Source: QQUD01 sp039029915 (GTDB taxonomy: Bacteria > Chloroflexota > Anaerolineae > Promineifilales > Promineifilaceae). From it: 11,539 bases of DNA. Position 1 is the stretch's first letter. Every line of letters begins with the position of its first letter. The DNA lies in NCBI GenBank assembly GCA_039029915.1, contig JBCCFD010000241.1:1-11539 (forward strand). The letters run 5' to 3'. Shown one piece after another: positions 1 to 7,020 of this stretch. A program made the position numbers and the translations under genes. The notes below the pieces were generated by a model, which was not told the origin of the DNA, ran no database searches, and saw nothing but the letters and a program-made list of their open reading frames with translations.

Positions 1-1
1 C

Positions 2-1102
2 CCTTGGCCCGATTTTGGAGAGGTAAATACCCTCCGCATGTCGCTTATTGAGCACGAGGGGCGCTGGCTCGGCACAACCTCAACGGCCGATTTTGTGCCG
101 GCGACGGTTGATACGATACCTGAACGAAATGGCAATGTGGTGGCGGGCATCTACGACGGTGCACCGCTTGATCGGGTTAATCGAGCCACGCTGCCCGATG
201 GGGCCACCGTGGTCAGTGAAGAGATACGGCCGTTGTCATTCAAATATACAATGACAACCCCCAAAAACAGTCGCCTGCGCCTCTTCCTGTTTGATTTTCC
301 CGGATGGCAGATCAATGTTGATGGCGAGCCGGTGGAAACGGAGCTAGGGCGGCCGGAAGGATTTATTATTGTGCCTGTCTCTGAAGGGACACACACCGTT
401 GAGGTCACCTTTGGCAGCACACCTGCCCGCCGCTTAGGGTTCTTTTTAAGCTGGGGGGCATTTTTATTAACGGCCATTTGGTTTGGTTTAATCACTTTTT
501 CCAAGAATTCTCAGGATGGTTTAGAAAATGACAACTGGGTTAGTTTTTCCTCCTCTGAGGACGGGCCTTCAGATTTTTTACGCCCTGTTTGGGTTTCCCT
601 CCTTATCCTTAACCTCGCTTTTATTTTCATTCTTAATCCGAGCGGACTCCTCCGCTATAATTCATCTGGGCTCATTGCTGAACCAGCCCAGATGCAGACT
701 GAACACAACTTCGGTGATCAGGCGATGTTGATTGGAATTGATGGTGGTGGAAATACGGCCGTTTCTTCTGGTACTCAACTCCCTATCACTTTGTATTGGA
801 AAGCAATAAGTGATATGGACATCAACTACCAAATCTTTGTTCACGTTCTCAAACCAGATGGTACCCCTTTAACTCAATCTGATAAGCTGAATCCCGGTGA
901 ATTTCCTACCAGGCGGTGGTCGGTTGATAAATATGTTCGTGATGAACATATCCTTTCTATTCCGGCGGATGCGCCAGCCGGAACCTACACGGTGTCAGTT
1001 GGGCTTTGGGTAGAGTCAGAAGGATGGCGCTTGCCTATTTTTGACGCTGCTGGGGTGCAAGTTGGAGACAGCCAGCCCATCTTCGAGATTACGGTAGAAT
1101 AG
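2..1102 (+). CDS. C-terminal part of a large multi-pass membrane protein (YfhO / PTPS-related glycosyltransferase-like), 5' end outside window
   Basis: The frame is open from base 2, with no stop before the first ATG at 38 and no well-placed ribosome site, so this is almost certainly the tail of a longer gene. The visible 366 residues begin with a soluble region carrying TTSTADFVP and a FPGWQINVDGEPV stretch. That arrangement resembles the extracytoplasmic C-terminal region of large Chloroflexota membrane proteins annotated as YfhO-like or 6-pyruvoyl-tetrahydropterin-synthase-related (inference from remembered family patterns). Two hydrophobic segments follow, at about residues 145-165 and 195-212 of the visible part. 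The last 150 residues look like a beta-sandwich with no charged catalytic signature. The family is thought to act in cell-surface glycan or lipid-linked sugar metabolism; no catalytic residues are visible in this fragment. The stop lies 4 bases before rsmD, so the two genes are probably co-transcribed. Confidence 0.75.
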   Translation, partial: PWPDFGEVNTLRMSLIEHEGRWLGTTSTADFVPATVDTIPERNGNVVAGIYDGAPLDRVNRATLPDGATVVSEEIRPLSFKYTMTTPKNSRLRLFLFDFPGWQINVDGEPVETELGRPEGFIIVPVSEGTHTVEVTFGSTPARRLGFFLSWGAFLLTAIWFGLITFSKNSQDGLENDNWVSFSSSEDGPSDFLRPVWVSLLILNLAFIFILNPSGLLRYNSSGLIAEPAQMQTEHNFGDQAMLIGIDGGGNTAVSSGTQLPITLYWKAISDMDINYQIFVHVLKPDGTPLTQSDKLNPGEFPTRRWSVDKYVRDEHILSIPADAPAGTYTVSVGLWVESEGWRLPIFDAAGVQVGDSQPIFEITVE

Positions 1103-1106
1103 AGGT

Positions 1107-1670
1107 ATGAGTTTACGAGTCATTAGCGGATCTGCCAGAGGACGGCGGCTTAAAAAGGTGCCCGGTGACAGCACTCGCCCGATAATGGATCGCGTGAAGG
1201 AAAGTCTGTTTAACATCTTACGTGATGAGGTTGCAGAGGCTCGCTGGCTTGATCTCTTTGCAGGCACAGGGCAGGTTGGTATTGAGGCACTGAGTCGTGG
1301 GGCGAGTGAGGTTGTGTTTATTGATACGGTTCGGGCCGCTATTAAAACAATTGAAACCAATTTGGAAATTACAAAACTGTCTGAAAACGCTCATATAATT
1401 AAAAGTGATGCATTTGCATATTTGGAACGCACGTCTGTTTTGCCGTTTGACCTAATCTATATTGCACCACCGCAGTATAAAGCGCTATGGATTACGGCCT
1501 TAGAGCTAGTGGATAAACGGCCGTTTGACCTTCTCACGCCGCATGGGCAAGTTGTTGTTCAAATCGACCCAAAAGAGGCTAAATCACTCAATTTGAAGCA
1601 CCTCATTCTCTATAAATCTCGAAAATATGGAAACACGCTGCTCAATTTTTATGAGCTGGATGAGGTTTAA
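1107..1670 (+). CDS. rsmD: 16S rRNA (guanine966-N2)-methyltransferase, RsmD family
   Basis: The 187-residue length is typical of RsmD, which methylates N2 of G966 in 16S rRNA of the 30S subunit using S-adenosylmethionine. The family N-terminus is clear: RVISGSARGRRL at 4-15, then TRPIMDRVKESLFNIL at 23-38. The SAM-binding motif I is LDLFAGTGQVGIEALSRGA (48-66), with the acidic end of strand 2 at D73. The usual catalytic DPPY motif is IAPPQY at 119-124, so the Asp is replaced by Ala and a Gln is inserted before Tyr. I recall this variant from other Chloroflexota and cyanobacteria, so it is not a sign of decay. The ATG at 1107 is preceded by an AGAGG that overlaps the previous stop codon. The reading frame is intact. 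Confidence 0.9.
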   Translation: MSLRVISGSARGRRLKKVPGDSTRPIMDRVKESLFNILRDEVAEARWLDLFAGTGQVGIEALSRGASEVVFIDTVRAAIKTIETNLEITKLSENAHIIKSDAFAYLERTSVLPFDLIYIAPPQYKALWITALELVDKRPFDLLTPHGQVVVQIDPKEAKSLNLKHLILYKSRKYGNTLLNFYELDEV

Positions 1671-1777
1671 TTACAAACAATTATTGACGGGTAATTTTGA
1701 TGCAGCGGCGCAAAGGCGCAGAGAAAAGATAGCTCCCTGCGTTTCTTACGCACACGGCCCATTAAATACAAGAAATC
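1671..1777. repeat. Intergenic spacer with degenerate GC-rich repeat-like sequence
   Basis: This 107-bp gap between rsmD and the dehydrogenase contains a stretch at about 1701-1752 rich in GGCGCA units (GGCGCAAAGGCGCAGAG at 1706-1722). A short possible stem, CGCAG at 1717-1721 with CTGCG at 1737-1741, lies inside it. The wording resembles CGCAAAGGCGCAGAG-type intergenic repeats that I recall from many environmental bacterial genomes. No second copy occurs in this window, so repeat status is unproven. I see no T-run after the stem, so it is not a convincing intrinsic terminator. Confidence 0.35.
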
Positions 1778-2737
1778 ATGATGAAAGCAGTTTATTTGTT
1801 ACATAACGATTGGATTGAACGGGTGACGAGAGAAGTGGCTGGAAAGGTCGCACCTGAATTTGCAGTGAAATTCGTGAATCCTGCAGACGAAACGGCCGTC
1901 ATCCAGCACCTGCCTGAGGCTGACTTTGTGGTTTGTCTCGCGCTAAAGCCTGAATGGGTGCCTTTGCTCAAAAAATGTCGGCTTGTTCAGCATAACGGCG
2001 TTGGTTATGATGCTATCGATCGGCAGGGTTTGAGAGCAGCGGGCATTCCATTAGCAATTTCGCCAGAATATACGGCCGTTGGCGTGGCAGAACATGCCCT
2101 CATGATGATGCTGGCGCTGAGTCGGCAACTTATTCCGATACACAATCGCTTAGCGAACGGTGAATTTGAGATGTTTGGCTGGCGTGAGGGTTGCACCACA
2201 CTTTACGGCCGTACTGTCGGCATTGTTGGGCTGGGGCGAATTGGGCGTCAATTGGCAAAAACTGTACACGCTTTTGGGGCAAAAACTATTTTTAACGACA
2301 TCGTTCAACCGCCTCAGGCGCTTGTCAAAGAATATGGATTAACGGCCGTTTCCTTTACTGAACTCATTGCTCAGTCTGATATTATCACCGTCCATGTTCC
2401 GCTAACCGAGCTAACCCACAAAATGTTTAAAGCCGCTCAGTTTAATCAGATGAAACGCGGGGCATTGTACATTAACGCCAGTCGGGGTCCTACCTATAGC
2501 TTGGATGATTTGGTTGATGCATTGCAATCAGACCAATTGCGAGGGGCAGGAATTGATGTTTATGATCCCGAGCCACCGTCCATGGATCATCCGATTTTTA
2601 AGCTTCCAAACGTGATTTGTACGCCGCACATGGCGAGTGGCACCATTGATCGACACACGGCTATTGTTGAAGGGCAGTTTGCCAATATTCAGCGGGTGCT
2701 TGCTGGGGACCGGCCGTTGAACGAAATTGTTGATTGA
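1778..2737 (+). CDS. NAD-dependent D-2-hydroxyacid dehydrogenase (D-3-phosphoglycerate dehydrogenase-like)
   Basis: This 319-residue protein belongs to the D-isomer-specific 2-hydroxyacid dehydrogenase family, which interconverts 2-keto acids and D-2-hydroxy acids. The Rossmann motif is GLGRIG at 151-156. Asp174 at the end of the next strand (IFND) favours NAD over NADP. The catalytic triad is complete: Arg236 in NASRGP, Glu265 in DPEPP and His284 in CTPH. The substrate-domain motif NGVGYDAID is at 73-81. It lacks the C-terminal ACT or ASB regulatory domains of long SerA proteins, and no serine-pathway gene is adjacent. The substrate could therefore be phosphoglycerate, glyoxylate, hydroxypyruvate or another keto acid. 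Two consecutive ATG codons open the gene (1778 and 1781), and no clear Shine-Dalgarno sequence helps to choose between them. Four ACGGCCGT palindromes fall in this gene, the densest cluster in the window. Confidence 0.88.
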   Translation: MMKAVYLLHNDWIERVTREVAGKVAPEFAVKFVNPADETAVIQHLPEADFVVCLALKPEWVPLLKKCRLVQHNGVGYDAIDRQGLRAAGIPLAISPEYTAVGVAEHALMMMLALSRQLIPIHNRLANGEFEMFGWREGCTTLYGRTVGIVGLGRIGRQLAKTVHAFGAKTIFNDIVQPPQALVKEYGLTAVSFTELIAQSDIITVHVPLTELTHKMFKAAQFNQMKRGALYINASRGPTYSLDDLVDALQSDQLRGAGIDVYDPEPPSMDHPIFKLPNVICTPHMASGTIDRHTAIVEGQFANIQRVLAGDRPLNEIVD

Positions 2738-2738
2738 A

Positions 2739-2972
2739 ATGCTAACGATTAAATGTGCCGCCTGTAAAAGAAAGCTGTGGAAATATGACAAAATTGGGAA
2801 GGGGCAAGTTTTACGTTGTCACAAAGACAGAATCACGCGCTCCTATCAAAACCATCAGGAGGGGGACAAGGTTAAATGCCAGTGTGGCAAAGAGATCGGT
2901 ATCGATAAGGGGCCATTTATTAAGATGATAAGCAAGGCGTTTGTTTATAGTGGAGAAAAGCGGAATGGGTGA
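2739..2972 (+). CDS. Small zinc-ribbon protein of unknown function
   Basis: The 77-residue protein has two cysteine knuckles typical of a zinc ribbon: C6-x2-C9 with C27, and C47-x-C49. Lysine-rich segments separate them (KIGKGQVLRCHKDRI at 18-32; GPFIKM after the second knuckle). Short proteins of this form, with IGKG and RCxKDRI blocks, are annotated as hypothetical in several bacterial groups as far as I recall; no function is established. I prefer the ATG at 2739, one base after the dehydrogenase stop, over an in-frame TTG at 2727, because the ATG places the first CxxC near the N-terminus. No Shine-Dalgarno sequence is visible, so translation probably depends on coupling to the dehydrogenase. 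Its role may be nucleic-acid binding or purely structural. Confidence 0.72.
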   Translation: MLTIKCAACKRKLWKYDKIGKGQVLRCHKDRITRSYQNHQEGDKVKCQCGKEIGIDKGPFIKMISKAFVYSGEKRNG

Positions 2973-3011
2973 CCTACGATTCCTTGTTGAAATTCCAAAA
3001 TAATAGAGTGC

Positions 3012-3032
3012 GTGTCACGTGTCAGGTGTCAC
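3012..3032 (+). repeat. Three tandem 7-bp units GTGTCAC / GTGTCAG / GTGTCAC
   Basis: Three adjacent heptamers lie at 3012-3018, 3019-3025 and 3026-3032, followed at 3048 by a related GTGACA. They lie 22-42 bp upstream of the start of the solute-binding lipoprotein. They read as an intergenic repeat or a direct-repeat operator. The first unit supplies an in-frame GTG that would add 14 residues ahead of the signal peptide; I do not accept that as a start. Confidence 0.55.
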
Positions 3033-3053
3033 GTTGCGAATGACAAAGTGACA

Positions 3054-4487
3054 ATGACCAATCTTCGAACAATATTTTTGCTCCTCTCCCTGCTTTTTTT
3101 TAGCGTTGCTTGCCAGGAAGCGACTTCCAACTTAGAAAATTCAGCCACAACAGCCCACACAAACTTATATGCGACATCGGTAGCCAATGCAACGCGTCAA
3201 GCGTCTAACGCAGATGACCGCGTTCAAATTGAGTGGTTTGTTGGATTAGGCCATCAGCCAACTGAAAAGCAGGAGAACCGACTGCATCAGCTAGCCAATC
3301 GATTTAATGAGTCGCAAAATGAGATTTGGGTTCAGCTCGCTATTTTGCCTGAAGAGGACGCGCTTGAACATCTCCAAACATCACAAACCGAAGGCCAACT
3401 CCCTGACTTGATTGGTCCGCTCAGGCTTGATGCCGCCAACTATTTTGCGGAAGATTGGTTGGATTTACGGCCGTATTTAACCCCCGAGCACCTCAGTCGA
3501 TATTCAGAACAAAGCTTGGCACTGTATGACAGAAACGGCCGTTTAGAAGGGGTACCAATCAACCTTTACCCTTCATTTATCTTTTATAATCGGACTCTAT
3601 TTGATAAAGCAGGTTTAGCTTATCCGCCTCAACAATATGAACAACCTTATGCAGATGGAAAGGTATGGGATTTTGATAAAGTTCATGAGCTAGCTCTGCA
3701 GCTTACTCTTGATAGAGAGGGTAACCAAGCTGGTAGTCCAGACTTTAATCCTCAAGATGTCAGACAATTTGGCTACATTAATCAATGGAACGAAGTGGCT
3801 CGGGAAGGTTTGGTTCCGTTCGGTGCATACCATTTCCTGGATGAATCAGGCCAGATTGAGATAGCGGACGCATGGCGAACTGGTCTTTATTGGACCTACG
3901 AAGCGATGTGGACCCATCGATATTATCCTAATCGTGACGATCAGCTCAGTGATCTTTTTGCCAATGCCAATACCTTTCGATCGGGGCATGTGGCGATGGC
4001 TCATGCGGCTCAGTGGTTTACCTGCTGTCTTGGTGAAACCAACTTTGAGTGGGATATCGCCGTGATGCCAAGCTTTGAAGGTGAAACGACCTCAAAGCTT
4101 CATTCAGATAGCTTTCGCATCTTTGAAGAGAGCAACAACAAAGAGGCCACGGCTCAATTTTTGAACTGGTTAATGACGACAGGGTATGTCGATCTGTTGT
4201 TTGCCTATGGTGGGGTGCCTGCTCAGCCTGAACGGCAGGAATTTATGCTTGAGGAATTAGATAAGTTCTATCCATACAGCGTTAATTGGCAAGTTATGCT
4301 CGACAGCCTTGCGTACGCTGATACACCGCATCATCAAGCGTTTTTGCCAAACTATGAGCAAGTTCAGCTAGCAGAAATGCTGTTTTGGTCGCTTATTGAG
4401 ACAGATCCAAGCTTGGACCTTGAGCAAGAAATTATTCGTTTTGAAACTCAATTACAATTAATTGTGAATAGCTCCGCAGATAATTGA
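3054..4487 (+). CDS. Extracellular solute-binding lipoprotein (ABC-type sugar-binding family 1-like)
   Basis: The 477-residue product starts with a lipoprotein signal peptide: Arg5, a hydrophobic core at 7-18, and the lipobox SVAC with Cys20 as the lipidated residue. A Ser/Thr/Asn-rich linker follows. The body matches the layout of family-1 solute-binding proteins: an initial strand (VQIEWFVGL), the LANRFNESQ helix, the PDLIG segment, the GVPINLYPSFIFYNRTLFDKAG hinge region, and a late segment with HVAMAHAAQW and FEWDIAVMPSFEG. Such proteins capture sugars or similar solutes outside the membrane for an ABC importer. No permease or ATPase partner lies downstream in this window, so it is an orphan here and its ligand is unknown. 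I chose the ATG at 3054 because it gives a standard signal peptide; GTG at 3048 is an alternative. Neither has a Shine-Dalgarno sequence. Confidence 0.82.
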   Translation: MTNLRTIFLLLSLLFFSVACQEATSNLENSATTAHTNLYATSVANATRQASNADDRVQIEWFVGLGHQPTEKQENRLHQLANRFNESQNEIWVQLAILPEEDALEHLQTSQTEGQLPDLIGPLRLDAANYFAEDWLDLRPYLTPEHLSRYSEQSLALYDRNGRLEGVPINLYPSFIFYNRTLFDKAGLAYPPQQYEQPYADGKVWDFDKVHELALQLTLDREGNQAGSPDFNPQDVRQFGYINQWNEVAREGLVPFGAYHFLDESGQIEIADAWRTGLYWTYEAMWTHRYYPNRDDQLSDLFANANTFRSGHVAMAHAAQWFTCCLGETNFEWDIAVMPSFEGETTSKLHSDSFRIFEESNNKEATAQFLNWLMTTGYVDLLFAYGGVPAQPERQEFMLEELDKFYPYSVNWQVMLDSLAYADTPHHQAFLPNYEQVQLAEMLFWSLIETDPSLDLEQEIIRFETQLQLIVNSSADN

Positions 4488-4525
4488 TTGATTTCTTTTT
4501 GCAGTTTAAGCGCAAACCTTAGGTT

Positions 4526-4951
4526 TTAATCGCCACCAAGCCCGACGGCATCTTGCTCTGTTGAGCTATCAACCGGCATATTGATGCGTTCAAGGTATTT
4601 TTTAATCAGGGCGATTATTTCAGTCGGGGAGGCCGGCTTTACAAGATAGTGAGTTGCGCCTGCCTTCATACCTTCACGAACTGCTTCTTCCTGTGCTTTG
4701 CCGCTAAACATGATAATGGGCAGGTCAGCCGTTTCTGTTTGGCTTCGAAGCTGGCGACAGACTGCAAAACCATCCATGCGTGGCATCATGACATCTAAAA
4801 CCATAATGTCTGGCTGATGGGTTTCAACTTGTTCAATGGCCTGAATACCATCTGCTGCCTCTAAAACTTTAAAACCAGTTAATTCAAGCACCATTCTAAG
4901 CATCGTGCGAATTGTATCTTCATCGTCAACTAACAGTACTGCGTGTTTCAT
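4526..4951 (-). CDS. Single-domain response regulator (CheY/Spo0F-like receiver)
   Basis: The 141-residue protein is one receiver domain with no output domain. The acidic pocket is D9-D10, the phospho-acceptor is D53 in VLDVMMPRMDG, the switch Ser is S83 in MFSGK and the conserved Lys is K105 in YLVKP. All residues needed for phosphotransfer are present. The last 18 residues form a polar tail after the final helix. I start it at the ATG at 4951, which has GGAG at 4961-4958 six bases upstream. The frame remains open to 5092, but the extra residues are not receiver-like. No sensor kinase is adjacent, so the partner is encoded elsewhere. It would act in the cytoplasm as a phosphorelay intermediate or by protein-protein contact. 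It diverges from the ABC exporter gene; a functional link is possible but not shown. Confidence 0.9.
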   Translation of the reverse strand: MKHAVLLVDDEDTIRTMLRMVLELTGFKVLEAADGIQAIEQVETHQPDIMVLDVMMPRMDGFAVCRQLRSQTETADLPIIMFSGKAQEEAVREGMKAGATHYLVKPASPTEIIALIKKYLERINMPVDSSTEQDAVGLGGD

Positions 4952-5271
4952 TGTGTGCTCCAATCTCGATAGGGTACTGCGTATAGTCAAGGTGAACGAA
5001 AATAAATCGTTTGAATTAGATTTTGATGGGTGTTTTTCGCTCCCTCGATAAATGGAAGACTCTATATGATTTTTTTGAATCAGTCCCTCCATTTTTGTCG
5101 ATAGGTCTCTTCACCTTAAAGATTAAAAATAGGTGCTTACGGGGTTGGTTAAGTTCACGGATTTTTTACGGGAAAAGCGGTGTCGGCGACAAAATGTACA
5201 AATAGAAAGTTGCAAGGGTAGAAAGATTAATGATGTACTTTCTTGAGTAACGTCAGGGTATAATTTCTTTT
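4952..5271. other. 320-bp divergent spacer between response regulator and ABC exporter
   Basis: I see no gene here. The plus-strand side ends in the TATAAT box described separately. Toward the regulator, a minus-strand TTGACT (around 4984-4989) could be a -35 element, but no good -10 box sits at the right distance. A small palindrome TGTCG-G-CGACA lies near 5180-5190, and an 8-bp inverted pair TTTTGTCG/CGACAAAA spans about 5094-5194. All of these are weak, and I assign none of them a function. Confidence 0.4.
5259..5264 (+). promoter_or_regulatory. TATAAT -10 box of a probably leaderless ABC exporter mRNA
   Basis: A perfect TATAAT ends 7 bases before the ATG at 5272, so transcription would start at or within a base of the start codon. 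There is no room for a ribosome-binding site. No consensus -35 hexamer is found 16-19 bp upstream; TTGAGT at 5243 is only 10 bp away. This is the classic geometry of a leaderless gene. Confidence 0.6.
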
Positions 5272-7008
5272 ATGATTCGACAGTTTTTTGCTTACTATCG
5301 CCCCTACAAGGGGCTTTTCTTGTTAGATTTTGGCTGTGCCGTTGTGGTTGGCATGTTGGAATTGGGGTTCCCATTAGCCATTAACCAATTTATAGATAAT
5401 TTGCTGCCGAGCCAAAATTGGCCGCTAATTATTTTAGCAACCGGAATCTTGCTTGGTATTTACGCCTTGAACACGGGGTTGCAGTATATTGTTACCTATT
5501 GGGGTCATATGCTTGGTATAAATATTGAAACGGATATGCGCACCAAGCTGTTTGATCACATTCAAAAACTGACGTTTCGCTACTTTGACAATACCAAGAC
5601 AGGTCATTTGATTGCGCGTATCACTACTGATTTGCAGGATATTGGCGAAATGGCCCATCACGGTCCTGAGGATCTCTTTATTGCGGTCATGACATTGATA
5701 GGGGCTTTTGTTTTAATGGCCACGATTCATTGGGAGCTGGCTCTTTTAACCTTTCTCGTTGTACCTGCAATTTTGTGGGTGGCTGTTTACTTCAGCAGCA
5801 AGATGACGATCACCTTTCGGCAGCTTTTTCGCAGCATCGGACGATTTAACGCGCGAATTGAAGATGCGTTAGGTGGTATTCGAGTTGTGAAGGCGTTTGC
5901 AAATGAAGATCATGAAAGAGACCTTTTTGCCGTGAATAATAGCCAATACCGTGAGACCAAGCTTGTGGCGTATGACATTATGGCAAAAGCCCTCTCTATG
6001 AGTTATATGCTCATGCGGTTTGTTATCCTTTTTGTGATGGTTGCAGGCACCTGGTATGTAATTCAAGGAGAGCTGAGTAATGGTGAGTTTGTTGCTTATC
6101 TCTTGCTGACCAATGTTTTCTTTAGACCCATTGAAAAGATTAATTCAGTGATCGAAAGCTATCCCAGAGGGATTGCTGGTTTTAAACAGTATCTTGAAAT
6201 TTTAAATACTGAGCCTGATATCAAGGATGCTGCTGATGCCATATCTGTATCGCATCTGAATGGTAATATTCGGTTTGATAATGTCACCTTTGGATATGAA
6301 GAGGGCAAGCGTATTTTGAAAAACCTTGACTTGGCGATCGAGGAGGGGGAAACGGTTGCCTTTGTGGGTGCTTCGGGCGCAGGCAAAACAACGTTATGCA
6401 GCCTAATTCCCCGTTTTTATGAGGTGGACGAAGGGCAAATCACAATTGACGACATGGATATCCGCTCGATGACGGCGGCATCGCTGCGTAGCCAAATTGG
6501 GATAGTGCAACAGGATGTATTTCTTTTTTCTGGCTCCATTGGCGAAAATATTGCGTATGGAAAACTGAATGCGGTTGATGATGAGATTTGGGCGGCGGCT
6601 ACGCGGGCCCAGCTTGACGAATTTATTCGCAGCCAACCGGATGGCTTGGACACGATCATTGGAGAGCGAGGGGTTAAGCTTTCTGGTGGCCAAAAACAGC
6701 GGTTAGCAATTGCCCGCATGTTTTTAAAGAACCCGCCCATCCTGATTTTAGATGAAGCGACATCCGCCCTTGATACAGCCACAGAATTAGCAATTCAGCA
6801 AGCGCTGGTTGAGCTATCTAAAGGGCGAACGACGCTCGTTATTGCCCATCGTCTCGCAACAATTAAAAATGCGGATCGAATTGTGGTGGTGACTGAGGAC
6901 GGCATTGCGGAAGCTGGAAAGCACGATGAGTTGATTGCGGCGGGTGGAATTTATAGCCAACTGCATAATGCACAGTTTGGATTTTATGGAAACGGCCGTT
7001 CTCATTAA
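5272..7008 (+). CDS. ABC exporter half-transporter (type-I fold, MdlB/MsbA-like), fused membrane and ATPase domains
   Basis: The 578-residue protein has the usual length of a half-transporter that works as a homodimer or heterodimer. Residues 1-310 form the six-helix membrane domain, and 330-578 form the nucleotide-binding domain. All ATPase motifs are intact: Walker A GASGAGKTT at 366-374 with K372, Q-loop Gln414 in IVQQDVFLF, signature LSGGQ at 470-474, Walker B ILILDEATSALD with catalytic Glu495, D-loop SALD, and switch His526. It would sit in the cytoplasmic membrane and export a lipid, peptide or drug-like substrate; the sequence does not tell which. No second half-transporter gene is adjacent, which favours a homodimer. 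The ATG at 5272 is the only sensible start, because the protein begins with the typical RQFFAYYRPYKG elbow helix. The gene ends 12 bp from the convergent lipoprotein gene with no visible terminator hairpin. Confidence 0.93.
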   Translation: MIRQFFAYYRPYKGLFLLDFGCAVVVGMLELGFPLAINQFIDNLLPSQNWPLIILATGILLGIYALNTGLQYIVTYWGHMLGINIETDMRTKLFDHIQKLTFRYFDNTKTGHLIARITTDLQDIGEMAHHGPEDLFIAVMTLIGAFVLMATIHWELALLTFLVVPAILWVAVYFSSKMTITFRQLFRSIGRFNARIEDALGGIRVVKAFANEDHERDLFAVNNSQYRETKLVAYDIMAKALSMSYMLMRFVILFVMVAGTWYVIQGELSNGEFVAYLLLTNVFFRPIEKINSVIESYPRGIAGFKQYLEILNTEPDIKDAADAISVSHLNGNIRFDNVTFGYEEGKRILKNLDLAIEEGETVAFVGASGAGKTTLCSLIPRFYEVDEGQITIDDMDIRSMTAASLRSQIGIVQQDVFLFSGSIGENIAYGKLNAVDDEIWAAATRAQLDEFIRSQPDGLDTIIGERGVKLSGGQKQRLAIARMFLKNPPILILDEATSALDTATELAIQQALVELSKGRTTLVIAHRLATIKNADRIVVVTEDGIAEAGKHDELIAAGGIYSQLHNAQFGFYGNGRSH

Positions 7009-7020
7009 ACGAGTCATTTT

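Noticed and set aside
3012..3053. GTG start at 3012 for the solute-binding lipoprotein
   Set aside because: It lies within the tandem GTGTCAC repeat and would bury the signal peptide behind 14 polar residues.
4488..4525. Possible bidirectional terminator between the solute-binding gene and the response regulator (AAACC-TTA-GGTTTT)
   Set aside because: The stem is only 5 bp, AT-rich at its base and followed by a short T-run, too weak to call.
4952..5092. Longer form of the response regulator starting at 5092
   Set aside because: The receiver domain begins right at the ATG at 4951, which has a GGAG ribosome site; the extension is low-complexity and non-homologous in appearance.
6417..6782. 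Open frame of 121 codons on the minus strand opposite the exporter ATPase domain
   Set aside because: It is antisense to strongly conserved ATP-binding motifs and has no domain-like composition or ribosome site.
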